A stretch of DNA of 48,605 nucleotides. Origin: Bacteroidales bacterium. GTDB taxonomy: Bacteria; Bacteroidota; Bacteroidia; Bacteroidales; VadinHA17. The translations under genes were made by a program, and so were the position numbers. The notes beneath the pieces were generated by a model. That model did not search any database. It saw nothing but the letters and a program-made list of their open reading frames with translations, and was not told the origin of the DNA. The stretch is from positions 1-48,605 of the forward strand of contig JANYIW010000083.1 in NCBI GenBank assembly GCA_025358645.1. Direction: 5' to 3'. Each line of letters begins with the position of its first letter. Position 1 is the first letter of the stretch. Below are positions 1 through 7,915 of this stretch, piece after piece.

Positions 1-1224
1 CCATCCATGATTCTGCCAGTAGAGCCATTCATTCTGTAATAACAAACCATTTTCATCAGCAATATCGTACCAGAAATCGGGCACAATGCCTACACAAATA
101 CGCATTGAATTCCAGTTGAGTTGTTTTGGATAATTTACAAGAAGGTTCTTCACCCATTCTTTATCCCAAACCAGGTTTCCGCAATCAGGATCTTCGAAAA
201 AACGCTGAAGTGTAATATTTGTGCCCCGAAGTAAATATTTGTCCCCATTCAGGTAGTAAAATTTTCCTTTAGCTGTAAAATCACGCATACCAAAATGATG
301 AATTACTTCATCGGAAATCCCTTTTTCAAACCTGAGTCTTGTTGTGGCATTATATTGAAATGGTTTCTCAGGTGTCCATGGCGTAAAATCTGAAAAAGGA
401 ATTTCAAGTGTCATTTCGCTCAGGTTATCTCTTTTTGCAGCGAATCTTCCTTGTGCGTTTGCTACAGCTTTGCCTGAGATCTTTTCAGTTATCACTACTT
501 CAATATCCAGTGAATCAATCATTGGATCCCTAGAAAAGATCTGTGACGGGATCAAGCTTCTGATCTGGGCTTTTATTGTAAGTTTATTATTTACTACTGA
601 GGGAAGAACAAGCAGTCTGTTAATACGGACATCCCCTGTGAATGAGAGAAATACATCATCCCAAATCCCGGGGAGATAGTGTTCTTTCTCCTTATCCGTT
701 CCACCTGCCGCCTCTGAAGGTAACCAGACTCTCTCCCCTACTCTGATAAGGATCTCATTGTCTGAACCAAATTTAATCGCCTGATTGATGGGAAATTCAA
801 TAGGGGTATAACATGCCATTGAAGTGCCCAGATCCATGCCATTAATATATACCTGTGTTACATACTGACTCTTTTTTATCGTAATCATCCCCTTTTTGTT
901 CTCAAGCGATTTCGGGATGAAAACATTCTTCCTGTACCAGCTGTAACGTGGTGTATAGTCGAGGTTATATAAATTGAATTGTACTTTTGCTTCCGGTTTG
1001 TCATGCCTTTTAAAGAATTTATCATATTCAACAATTTTTGGGTCGGCAAGATGTATTAATCCGGGTACCGGAATTGTCCTGGTAAACTTTTGCGGAGGAA
1101 AAGCATTTGTCGTCTGATCAAATTCCCATATACCGTTCAGGCTGATGACTGTTCTCGGATTCTGCCCGATTGTATATTGAGCAGTCGTAAATAATGCAAG
1201 GAAAAGAATTGCTAAGTGTTTCAT
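1..1224 (-). CDS. GH2-type glycoside hydrolase (beta-galactosidase/beta-mannosidase-like), C-terminal part beyond window
   Basis: This open frame is absent from the ORF track because it has no stop inside the window. It starts at 1224 with a Sec signal peptide (MKHLAILFLALFTTAQYTIG) and runs 408 codons to the edge. The N-terminus reads as the jelly-roll sugar-binding domain of GH2 enzymes (NGIWEFD early, RYSWYRKNVFIPKS near residue 100, then TQVYINGMDLG). A beta-sandwich domain follows, then the start of the TIM barrel (KYLLRGTNITLQRFFEDP, WNSMRICVG). The catalytic glutamates lie off the edge, so substrate cannot be decided. It probably acts in the periplasm or at the cell surface. It lies 127 nt downstream of the GH36 gene on the same strand, so the two likely form a polysaccharide-use pair. 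Confidence 0.8.
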   Translation of the reverse strand, partial: MKHLAILFLALFTTAQYTIGQNPRTVISLNGIWEFDQTTNAFPPQKFTRTIPVPGLIHLADPKIVEYDKFFKRHDKPEAKVQFNLYNLDYTPRYSWYRKNVFIPKSLENKKGMITIKKSQYVTQVYINGMDLGTSMACYTPIEFPINQAIKFGSDNEILIRVGERVWLPSEAAGGTDKEKEHYLPGIWDDVFLSFTGDVRINRLLVLPSVVNNKLTIKAQIRSLIPSQIFSRDPMIDSLDIEVVITEKISGKAVANAQGRFAAKRDNLSEMTLEIPFSDFTPWTPEKPFQYNATTRLRFEKGISDEVIHHFGMRDFTAKGKFYYLNGDKYLLRGTNITLQRFFEDPDCGNLVWDKEWVKNLLVNYPKQLNWNSMRICVGIVPDFWYDIADENGLLLQNEWLYWQNHGW

Positions 1225-1240
1225 ATCTTATATTTTTATT

Positions 1241-1257
1241 GCCACCAAGACACAAAG
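1241..1257 (+). repeat. Dispersed GCCACnAAGrCrCnAAG-type short repeat
   Basis: GCCACCAAGACACAAAG sits in the 127-nt gap between the two hydrolase genes. A related sequence lies at 25231-25247 on the other strand (GCCACGAAGACGCTAAA when reverse-complemented, 13 of 17 matching), and a CACAAAG cluster lies at 3669-3708. From memory this is a degenerate intergenic repeat type common in Bacteroidota; its function is unknown. Confidence 0.45.
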
Positions 1258-1351
1258 AAACTTACTAAATAACCTACTTCCTACAAAGTCGCAAATTGAT
1301 TTTCGTAGCGATTGGCACGAAAGTTAATAATCTTGAAGTTCCTGTAAAAAA

Positions 1352-3472
1352 TTATTGTTTAACACATATTTCGTATAAATTCCCTGAATATAATCCCGGG
1401 AGTTCTACTGTAAATCCTTTTTCATTCAACTCTTTTCCGGTTAAAGAGGTTACAACTTTTCCATCGATTTCTTTCACCTCGTATGTTTTCTCCGGGTCAA
1501 GGTATCTGACTGTGACGATTCGTTTGGTTTCTACTGATCCATGTCGGAAGATCCCAATAATGCCTCCGCTTTTTGTATCTGTATTGATTCGCTGGAATCC
1601 ATCCCACATTCCTTCCATTGGTTCGCCGAATCCCGGGAGATCCTGGCGAAAATTCATAATGCTATAGTTACGTTCCATTTTTTGCAACCAATCGGCATAA
1701 CCCCTGTATTTTTTCAAATCTGTCGCCGAAAGTTTCCTGGGATCACCTAATATGATTGGCAGAGCTCCCGCGATTGATTTGATATGTGTCTCCCAATCCT
1801 TATCCTGCATCTGCGGATTTCCAATTACTAATGATGTTGCCGGTATAGCAGGTGAACGCCACCAAGCCATATTACGGATCCTGATATCGGTCTTCTCTCC
1901 GGCTGCCCCTTCGAAATTGGAGAGCCAGTCACCTTCCGCATGTTTCAACAGTGCATAATCAATTAATTGGGTCCCTCCCATCGTTTCAAAAGTACAATCA
2001 ATAAAGAGCTCCGGTTTCGCAGCATGGAGTTCATCGAAGAGCTGCCACAGGCGTTCATAATTAGTATATAGCGATTCATTATGATCTTTGTGACCAGCGT
2101 GTTTAGTTGAATAACATCCCGATTGCGTGTGATCGTAGGTGTAAGCGCTTGTGACAACTGCAAAATCAAGCTTGAAATATTCCAGGCCAGAGTCTAACGA
2201 AAGTTTAAGTAAGATCCCTTTGATATAATCATACCATCCTGTGCCGAAACAGGCGGTATATTTTTCTTTGTCACCGGGCGCATGCAATGATGTAGGAGTA
2301 CCGTTCCTGTCAAGGACAAACCATTCAGGATGAGCCTTGTATGCTTTACTTTCAGGACTGGCACTGCCAATGCTTACCCAAAGACCTGGTTTCATTCCGA
2401 GTGATTTAATATAATCAAAAACAGGTTTCAGTCCGCCTGGAAATTTCTTATAATCGATTCCCCAGTCGCCGTAGTTGTCCTGCCAGCCATCGTCGATTAC
2501 AAATTCCTTCATACCTGCATCTGCAGCCGCTTTGGCTAATTCCATTACAAGTTTCTCATTTATGTTTTTATAGAATGGTTCCCATGTATTATATACGAAT
2601 GTTGGTTTCTCCTTAAGTTCTGAAAGCCTGATCCCCATATATTTCCGTACAAAATCGGGAACAGAAGTATTAAGCATCTCATCCGGAGTTTTTTGATGAT
2701 TATATACCATTGTAAATACCTGAGGCGTTTCAAACGACTCGCCTTTTTCAATCCATTTACGGAAGGGAAATGGAGCATTTTTATGGGTCAGACCTAAACA
2801 GATATCCTGTGTCTCATAAAATACTGACGTATGCTTCATTACACCGGTTGCTTCGTTACCAAGAACGATACCCTGCTCAGTATTCATGTCATGAACTATT
2901 ATCAGCGCATCCTGTTTCCCCCCATCATAATTACCTATGTACCTTCTTCTTCCATAATCGTGATATATCCAGCTATAAGTAACAGGATAATAATCGGGCA
3001 CTTCAAATTTTTCTACGTCAACTGATTCCAGCCTAATCGGATCTTCTGTTAAATTCTTAACAATAAGACTTTTACGAATAGCAGGTGAATTTGGATACAT
3101 AAGGAATTTCACAGTGAGTTCAATTTTTTTATCACTGCTTAACATGGTTACTGTTGCTCCGCTCCCATTATTTGAATCATCTGCAACCTGAATCTTTAAT
3201 AATTCCCATCGCCCTTTCCCAGAATAGACAACATCATTTACTTCGAACTGAAAGTCCGAACAACTATATGAAAAATAGCCAAAATCTCCCGCAATCGGCT
3301 TATATGAAATAGTTACAAAGGATCCGTCAACTGTTGGAAGTTTAATTGTTCTTCTGACTAGCCCATTGCAAAGGATAAGTTCTGTTTTTGTCCATTTTGC
3401 ATAGTTATTTATTACACCATAAATTTCTGTAGCAGTCAGAATAAGAATAGATAAAAGAATGGTTTTCTTCAT
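1352..3472 (-). CDS. GH36-type alpha-galactosidase, secreted
   Basis: The 706-residue protein has a signal peptide (MKKTILLSILILTATEIYG), an N-terminal beta-sandwich domain to about residue 280, a TIM barrel from about 290 to 610, and a C-terminal beta domain. Barrel motifs fit GH36/GH27 melibiases: FVYNTWEPFY, FVIDDGWQDNYGDWG, KPGLWVSIGS and GLEYFKLDFAVV, where the Asp of KLDF is the expected nucleophile. IDCTFETMGG and AEGDW follow, and the Asp of EGDW is a candidate acid/base. The expected reaction is hydrolysis of terminal alpha-galactosyl residues in the periplasm, but exact specificity cannot be read from sequence. The GH2 gene follows on the same strand. The start is the only one giving a full signal peptide. 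Confidence 0.82.
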   Translation of the reverse strand: MKKTILLSILILTATEIYGVINNYAKWTKTELILCNGLVRRTIKLPTVDGSFVTISYKPIAGDFGYFSYSCSDFQFEVNDVVYSGKGRWELLKIQVADDSNNGSGATVTMLSSDKKIELTVKFLMYPNSPAIRKSLIVKNLTEDPIRLESVDVEKFEVPDYYPVTYSWIYHDYGRRRYIGNYDGGKQDALIIVHDMNTEQGIVLGNEATGVMKHTSVFYETQDICLGLTHKNAPFPFRKWIEKGESFETPQVFTMVYNHQKTPDEMLNTSVPDFVRKYMGIRLSELKEKPTFVYNTWEPFYKNINEKLVMELAKAAADAGMKEFVIDDGWQDNYGDWGIDYKKFPGGLKPVFDYIKSLGMKPGLWVSIGSASPESKAYKAHPEWFVLDRNGTPTSLHAPGDKEKYTACFGTGWYDYIKGILLKLSLDSGLEYFKLDFAVVTSAYTYDHTQSGCYSTKHAGHKDHNESLYTNYERLWQLFDELHAAKPELFIDCTFETMGGTQLIDYALLKHAEGDWLSNFEGAAGEKTDIRIRNMAWWRSPAIPATSLVIGNPQMQDKDWETHIKSIAGALPIILGDPRKLSATDLKKYRGYADWLQKMERNYSIMNFRQDLPGFGEPMEGMWDGFQRINTDTKSGGIIGIFRHGSVETKRIVTVRYLDPEKTYEVKEIDGKVVTSLTGKELNEKGFTVELPGLYSGNLYEICVKQ

Positions 3473-3668
3473 AGAATGTACTTTTTCACCAGCGAATGCA
3501 GGTTGATTTACCTTAGGTTAGATTTGTAAAAATTTGTCTTTACTAAGATATTTATTTAAAATGATACTCTCTTGCCTTTAATAATTTAAGTACTATTTTA
3601 AGGACAGCATCTAAACCCCATTCAACTCATATAACTATTACCCACTCTGAGAACGTCAAAATCCATGA

Positions 3669-3708
3669 ACCACAAAGGGCACAAAGGTTACACACAAAGA
3701 TCACAAAG
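3669..3708 (+). repeat. CACAAAG repeat cluster (four copies)
   Basis: Four exact CACAAAG heptamers start at 3671, 3680, 3693 and 3702, so the spacings are 9, 13 and 9 bases. The array is intergenic and resembles the single short repeat at 1241-1257. Confidence 0.6.
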
Positions 3709-3774
3709 TCCCGATAGCTATGTTATACTTCAGAATTTTGGAAACAGATTCAAACTTCTCTTTTTTTATTTTGA

Positions 3775-3836
3775 ACCCCCTTTCATTTTCCCCCAAGGGG
3801 GAAATGTTTAGCTACTCCTTCCCCCGCGGGGGAAGG
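3775..3836 (+). repeat. Palindromic REP-like element, copy 1 (truncated)
   Basis: An ACCCCCTTT arm is followed by the perfect 18-bp palindrome TTTCCCCCAAGGGGGAAA (3787-3804), the linker GCTACTC and a second palindrome CCTTCCCCCGCGGGGGAAGG (3817-3836). This is the same order as copy 2 inside nuoM, but the distal AAGGGGGT arm is missing, so this copy looks truncated on its right side. It lies about 300 bp upstream of a RAYT transposase gene. Confidence 0.8.
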
Positions 3837-4132
3837 TTTGTTCTTTGTGGTTAAATCGGACTTCTTCATCAGCCACTAACAATTAATAGATTGCGAATAG
3901 AATTGATAACAATTTTTCATTTTGAATTGTTAACTTTGAGATATCAACACGTAATCTGACTAAAAACAAATATTCTCATATGGAAAACCTGGAGACGACC
4001 TATCTGAGGTTAAAACTCAGGAATACGCTGATAGCCAGAAGCTGCTGACTTACAAATTCAATTTCAAATATTAAGGAGCTGGCAAAAAAAGGTGTCATTA
4101 TCAGTATTGCGAAAATTCTTTAATGGTGAATT

Positions 4133-4774
4133 ATGACATTATACCAAAATAAATTCCGGGTTGAGACTACCCGTTTGAAGAATTGGAATTACGCATCGGA
4201 TGGTTGGTATTTTATTACCATCTGTACAAAAGGGAGGGAAAATATTTTTGGAATTATAGAACATGGTACAATGATATTAAACCAATACGGACGTATTGTA
4301 GAACAATGCTGGTTCGATTTGCCTAACCATTATTTCAATTTAATATTGGATGCATTTGTAATAATGCCCAATCATTTGCACGGAATAATGATTATCGACA
4401 ATACACGCGAAACGGTTGTATCGGTTAATGGGGGCGTTGGCGTATCGATCAATGGGGGCGTTGGTGTAGAGACGGGTTTGAAACCCGTCTCTACGGATAC
4501 GCAACCGAATATGAATAAACAACCGCAATCGGATACGCAACCGCAATCGGATACGCAACCGAATATGAATAAACAACTCAAATCATCAACAAACCCACAC
4601 GGGATATTTGAATTTGTGAGGGCATTGAAAACGTTTTCATCACGGAGGATGAATGAATTGGATAATACAGCAGGCAAATCACGATGGCAATTACGATTTC
4701 ACGACCACATTATTCGCGATAAAGAGGAATTGTATAGAATTCAACAGTATATTTTCAATAACCCGTCAACATAG
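4133..4774 (+). CDS. REP-associated tyrosine transposase (RAYT, Y1/IS200-like HUH family)
   Basis: The 213-residue protein has the Y1-transposase pattern: YFITICTKGRENIFG near residue 30, then the HUH motif in IMPNHLHGI near residue 85, and a C-terminal helix EELYRIQQYIFNNPS with the candidate nucleophilic Tyr. Such proteins nick single-stranded DNA at palindromic REP sequences and usually act as single-copy domesticated transposases. Between the HUH motif and the C-terminal domain lies a low-complexity linker of about 55 residues built from DNA repeats and a perfect palindrome, in frame. The protein ends at NNPST followed by TAG, where relatives usually read NPxxWxxD. The next codons read GKDSLK and then TAA, so a Trp-to-stop change is likely. 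Activity is uncertain. Confidence 0.82.
   Translation: MTLYQNKFRVETTRLKNWNYASDGWYFITICTKGRENIFGIIEHGTMILNQYGRIVEQCWFDLPNHYFNLILDAFVIMPNHLHGIMIIDNTRETVVSVNGGVGVSINGGVGVETGLKPVSTDTQPNMNKQPQSDTQPQSDTQPNMNKQLKSSTNPHGIFEFVRALKTFSSRRMNELDNTAGKSRWQLRFHDHIIRDKEELYRIQQYIFNNPST
4421..4468 (+). repeat. 24-bp direct repeat, two copies, inside the RAYT gene
   Basis: Two adjacent 24-nt units share AATGGGGGCGTTGG and differ at only a few positions. They encode the repeated peptide NGGVGV. The unit length is a multiple of three, which keeps the frame open. Confidence 0.85.
4466..4494 (+). repeat. Perfect 14+1+14 palindrome inside the RAYT coding sequence
   Basis: The arm GTAGAGACGGGTTT is followed by a single G and its exact reverse complement. 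It is read in frame as part of the transposase (VETGLKPVST). GTAGAGACG-type palindromes are familiar to me as dispersed repeats in Bacteroidota and cyanobacteria; this recollection was not checked. Confidence 0.85.
4495..4584 (+). repeat. 18/36-bp tandem repeat inside the RAYT gene
   Basis: Three units begin with GGATACGCAACCG and have lengths 36, 18 and 36. They encode DTQPNMNKQPQS, DTQPQS and DTQPNMNKQLKS. All lengths are multiples of three, so copy number can change without a frameshift. Confidence 0.85.
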
Positions 4775-4856
4775 GGAAAAGATTCGTTAAAATAATTATT
4801 TAGCTGATATGAACTAAGTCGGTACGAGAGCAGAACTCATAAATCCGACACGTCCT

Positions 4857-6278
4857 TTATAACGAAACATACTTTACGATTATATCGATCAGCCATCCCG
4901 GATAAACACCTAATACCAATATGCTTATCCCGACTATTGCAAGGGTAATATTCCCCGAAAGAGAGAGTTCAGGCAGTTTGATATCGCTCGTAGTTGAAAA
5001 GAGTGCAGTAATAATTCTTAAGTAATAGTAAAGCCCTATCACACTATTGATTATCAGAGATATTATTAGTACCATAAGTCCGGCTTTCATGCCCTCAAAA
5101 ATGACATAGAATTTAGCAATGAATCCTGCTGTCAAAGGAATTCCGGCAAGCGACAATAATGAAAGGGTAAATACAATTGCTATCCATGGCCTTTTCCAGA
5201 AGAGTCCTTTAAAATCCTCTATTTTTTCAGCTTCATGTTCATTTGTCGATAGAAGTGTTATTACTCCAAATGCCCCTACCGTTGTAAAAATATATGAAAT
5301 GAGATAAAAAATTGAAGCCTGTATTCCTCTGTTACTGCCAGTCAGTAATATTATTATCAGATACCCCATATTTGCTATAGATGAATATCCTAATAACCTT
5401 TTTATGTTTTTCTGTCTTATTGCGAGAATGTTTCCTACGAACATGGAAAGTATCGCAATACCTGAAATTGCAATAAATAAATAATGGTTATCGAATCCAT
5501 GGAGATTAAAGAAGAATCGTATAAGAATTGCCATCACAGCCCCTTTTGAAACAGTGGCTACATATGCCGAAACAGGTGCAGGCGCTCCCTGGTAAACATC
5601 AGGTGTCCACATATGAAACGGAACCAATGCCAGTTTAAAACCAATCCCTACCATCATCATTCCAAAGCCTGATAAAACCAATGGTGATAATTGTCCGGCT
5701 GCCGCTATTGCAGTTACAATTTCTGTAAAATGCATTGTTCCAAGTGCAGTGTATATCAGGGCCATACCAAATAGTAAAAATGCAGAAGAGACAGAAGCCA
5801 GGATCAGATATTTAATTCCGGCTTCAATAGAATTGCTTTTCGATCTTTGGAAGGCTATGAGAATATATAAGGAGATGCTAAGCGTTTCAATGCCCAGAAA
5901 GAAGAGTACGAAATGATTTGCAACTGCCAGTAGCGCTGCTCCCAGCGTAGATGTGAAGAGGACAATATAGTACTCTTCTCTCACCCCCTCGAGCTGTTTT
6001 ATGTAGTCATACGAGAGTAATGCCACCAGCAATGCCGAAATGATAATTATACCGAGAAAAAACAAACTATAGACATCAATAATAAACAATGGTTCAATCG
6101 TATGGGGAACCGAAGGCAGTATAAAAAATATCGAAATAAATGCGGCTATTAATGACAAAACTGAAAATCCATAAACAACATTATAATTTCTTAATAATGA
6201 AATTACAATCATAATCACGACAGGAGCTGTAGCTATTATGAGGAACGGCGTTAAACACAAAAAATCTTTGTAGGTCAT
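4857..6278 (-). CDS. nuoN: NADH-quinone oxidoreductase subunit N
   Basis: The 473-residue, hydrophobic protein has about 14 predicted membrane segments of the Mrp-antiporter type. It is one of the three proton-pumping arm subunits of complex I in the inner membrane. The conserved core reads PFHMWTPDVYQGAPAPVSAY followed by VATVSKGAV, with the lysine expected in the channel. It is the last gene of the nuo operon and its ATG overlaps the nuoM stop by four bases, implying translational coupling. Length is normal for the family. Confidence 0.95.
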   Translation of the reverse strand: MTYKDFLCLTPFLIIATAPVVIMIVISLLRNYNVVYGFSVLSLIAAFISIFFILPSVPHTIEPLFIIDVYSLFFLGIIIISALLVALLSYDYIKQLEGVREEYYIVLFTSTLGAALLAVANHFVLFFLGIETLSISLYILIAFQRSKSNSIEAGIKYLILASVSSAFLLFGMALIYTALGTMHFTEIVTAIAAAGQLSPLVLSGFGMMMVGIGFKLALVPFHMWTPDVYQGAPAPVSAYVATVSKGAVMAILIRFFFNLHGFDNHYLFIAISGIAILSMFVGNILAIRQKNIKRLLGYSSIANMGYLIIILLTGSNRGIQASIFYLISYIFTTVGAFGVITLLSTNEHEAEKIEDFKGLFWKRPWIAIVFTLSLLSLAGIPLTAGFIAKFYVIFEGMKAGLMVLIISLIINSVIGLYYYLRIITALFSTTSDIKLPELSLSGNITLAIVGISILVLGVYPGWLIDIIVKYVSL

Positions 6279-7915
6279 CTAATATTACTTAATGAAAAAA
6301 TTTCGTCTTCATGATTTTTACCCCCTTTCTTATTTCCCCCAAGGGGGAAAAGATTTTGAACTACTCCTTCCCCCGTGGGGGAAGGTTGGGAAGGGGGTAA
6401 TAAAAATAAGAAAGGATCGCCCGAGTTATATGCAGAATTCTGAAATGTTATCTCTTTTTGTTTAAGAAGGGTCTTCAGCAAAGCAGGTTTAGCTGTATTA
6501 AGTACTGGCTGAGGAAACAGACCGAGCCAGAGAATCGCAATGACCAATGATGCCGAGATTGCTTTTTCACGGAGTGTCAGATCATTCATCTTCCAGTCAG
6601 TATTTTTATTTCCGAGAAAGACCTTCTGAACAATCCTGAGAGAATATATTGTTGCAGCTATCAGTCCCAGACTTGCAAGACAGGACATCAGTATATTTGC
6701 TTTAAAAGCTCCGATCAGAATAAGAAGTTCCGCTATAAAATTCCCTAATCCGGGTAATCCCAGTGATGCCATGGAAAAAACGAGTCCTATAGCGCCCATT
6801 ACGGGAGCTTTTTCCCATAGCCCTCCCATTTTAGTAATATCCCTTGTATGAATACGTTCGTAAAGCTGACCAACAAGTATAAACAGTGCACCAGTACTTA
6901 TTCCGTGTGCAATCATCTGAATAACAACCCCCTGGTAAGCAATTTCATTAAATGAAAAAACACCGAGTATTACGAATCCCATGTGGCTGACACTTGTATA
7001 AGCGACGAGCCGTTTCAGGTCGGTTTGAGCAAATGCAAGCTTGGCACCATAAAGGATTCCAATTACCCCAAGCAACATTCCAAAAGGAGCAAACGATACT
7101 GAGGCCGATGGAAATAATGGAACAATAAACCGGAGAAGTCCATACGCTCCTGTTTTTAAAAGTAATGCGGCAAGGATGAGACTTCCTGCGGTGGGTGCTT
7201 CGGTATGTGCATCCGGCAACCAGTTGTGTAAAGGCACCACAGGCAGTTTTACAAGAAATGCAGCCAGGAACCCAAGCATTATCAGGAATGCAGTTGAAGA
7301 GGGCATCTCTGTCCCAAGTAGTTGCAGATAATCGAATGTATATAACCCGGTTGATCGTCCGTGGATAAAATATAAAGTAATTATCGCAATAAACATGAGC
7401 AGTCCGCTCGCCTGTGTATAGAGAAAGAATTTATTCGAAGCAGCAGTCCTGTTTTCATGGCCCCAGATACCAATCAGGAAATACATTGGCACCAACATCA
7501 GTTCCCAGAAGAAATAGAAAAGGAAGAGGTCCAGCGAAAGAAATACACCAGTTATCCCTGCTAAAATCAAAAGAAGATTGAAATGAAAGAATCCGACTTT
7601 TGATCCTATCTCTTTCCACGAAATTATAACAGAAATTATACCAAGGAAGAAAGTCAGAATGAGCATAACCAGACTCAGTCCGTCAAGTGCAAGGTGCAAG
7701 CTTATACCGAACTGAGGAATCCATTCAAGCTTAATATCAATCAGCCAGTCTTTATCCGAAGGAGTTGATTGTAAAACATATATAATAATAATAATAAGAT
7801 CTGAGAGCAAAGCTACAAGCGAAATAATACGAGGCAGGGCAGAGTTTCGTTTTCCTGTAATCCAGGCAAGAAATGCTCCTGCTAATAATATAACTATAAG
7901 ATAAATAAGTATCAT
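6275..7915 (-). CDS. nuoM: NADH-quinone oxidoreductase subunit M with repeat-encoded C-terminal tail
   Basis: This proton-pumping membrane-arm subunit has about 14 transmembrane segments. Motifs include FYFFWELMLVPMYFLIGIWG, with the conserved Glu, and LPDAHTEAPTAGSLILAALL followed by LLKTGAYG. At 546 residues it is longer than typical NuoM. The last 45-50 residues, after about NSAYNSG, come from a palindromic repeat (6318-6400) read in frame, giving a Pro/Gly/Lys-rich tail with the peptide FPLGGNKKGG. The frame survives and still ends in a four-base overlap with nuoN. The start overlaps the nuoL stop by four bases. Whether the tail affects assembly is unknown. Confidence 0.95.
   Translation of the reverse strand: MILIYLIVILLAGAFLAWITGKRNSALPRIISLVALLSDLIIIIIYVLQSTPSDKDWLIDIKLEWIPQFGISLHLALDGLSLVMLILTFFLGIISVIISWKEIGSKVGFFHFNLLLILAGITGVFLSLDLFLFYFFWELMLVPMYFLIGIWGHENRTAASNKFFLYTQASGLLMFIAIITLYFIHGRSTGLYTFDYLQLLGTEMPSSTAFLIMLGFLAAFLVKLPVVPLHNWLPDAHTEAPTAGSLILAALLLKTGAYGLLRFIVPLFPSASVSFAPFGMLLGVIGILYGAKLAFAQTDLKRLVAYTSVSHMGFVILGVFSFNEIAYQGVVIQMIAHGISTGALFILVGQLYERIHTRDITKMGGLWEKAPVMGAIGLVFSMASLGLPGLGNFIAELLILIGAFKANILMSCLASLGLIAATIYSLRIVQKVFLGNKNTDWKMNDLTLREKAISASLVIAILWLGLFPQPVLNTAKPALLKTLLKQKEITFQNSAYNSGDPFLFLLPPSQPSPTGEGVVQNLFPLGGNKKGGKNHEDEIFSLSNIR
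6318..6400 (+). repeat. Palindromic REP-like element, copy 2 (complete, inside nuoM)
   Basis: The outer arms TTACCCCCTT (6318-6327) and AAGGGGGTAA (6391-6400) are exact inverted repeats. Between them lie two palindromes, TTTCCCCCAAGGGGGAAA and CTTCCCCCGTGGGGGAAG, separated by a short linker containing CTACTC. This is the most complete copy in the window. It is translated as the NuoM tail on the minus strand. Confidence 0.88.

Larger units (their letters stand above)
3473..4132. other. 660-nt gene-free, repeat-bearing region
   Basis: This stretch between the GH36 gene and the transposase holds a CACAAAG repeat cluster (3669-3708) and a double-hairpin palindromic repeat (3775-3836), listed separately. 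From about 3979 there are short open stretches (for example ENLETTYLRLKLRN and KELAKKGVIISIAKIL in different frames) that I cannot assign to a family; they may be decayed coding DNA. No RNA gene was recognised. Confidence 0.6.

Noticed and set aside
1-3472. Polysaccharide utilisation locus with SusC/SusD
   Set aside because: Two hydrolases are present, but no susC/susD-like or regulator genes are in the visible part.
3979-4130. Decayed coding DNA upstream of the RAYT gene
   Set aside because: Short open stretches can be read in more than one frame, but none matched a family I know.
4340-4677. Minus-strand ORFs opposite the RAYT repeats
   Set aside because: They are repeat-derived low-complexity shadows (RLRIRLRLRIRLRL) of the transposase gene.
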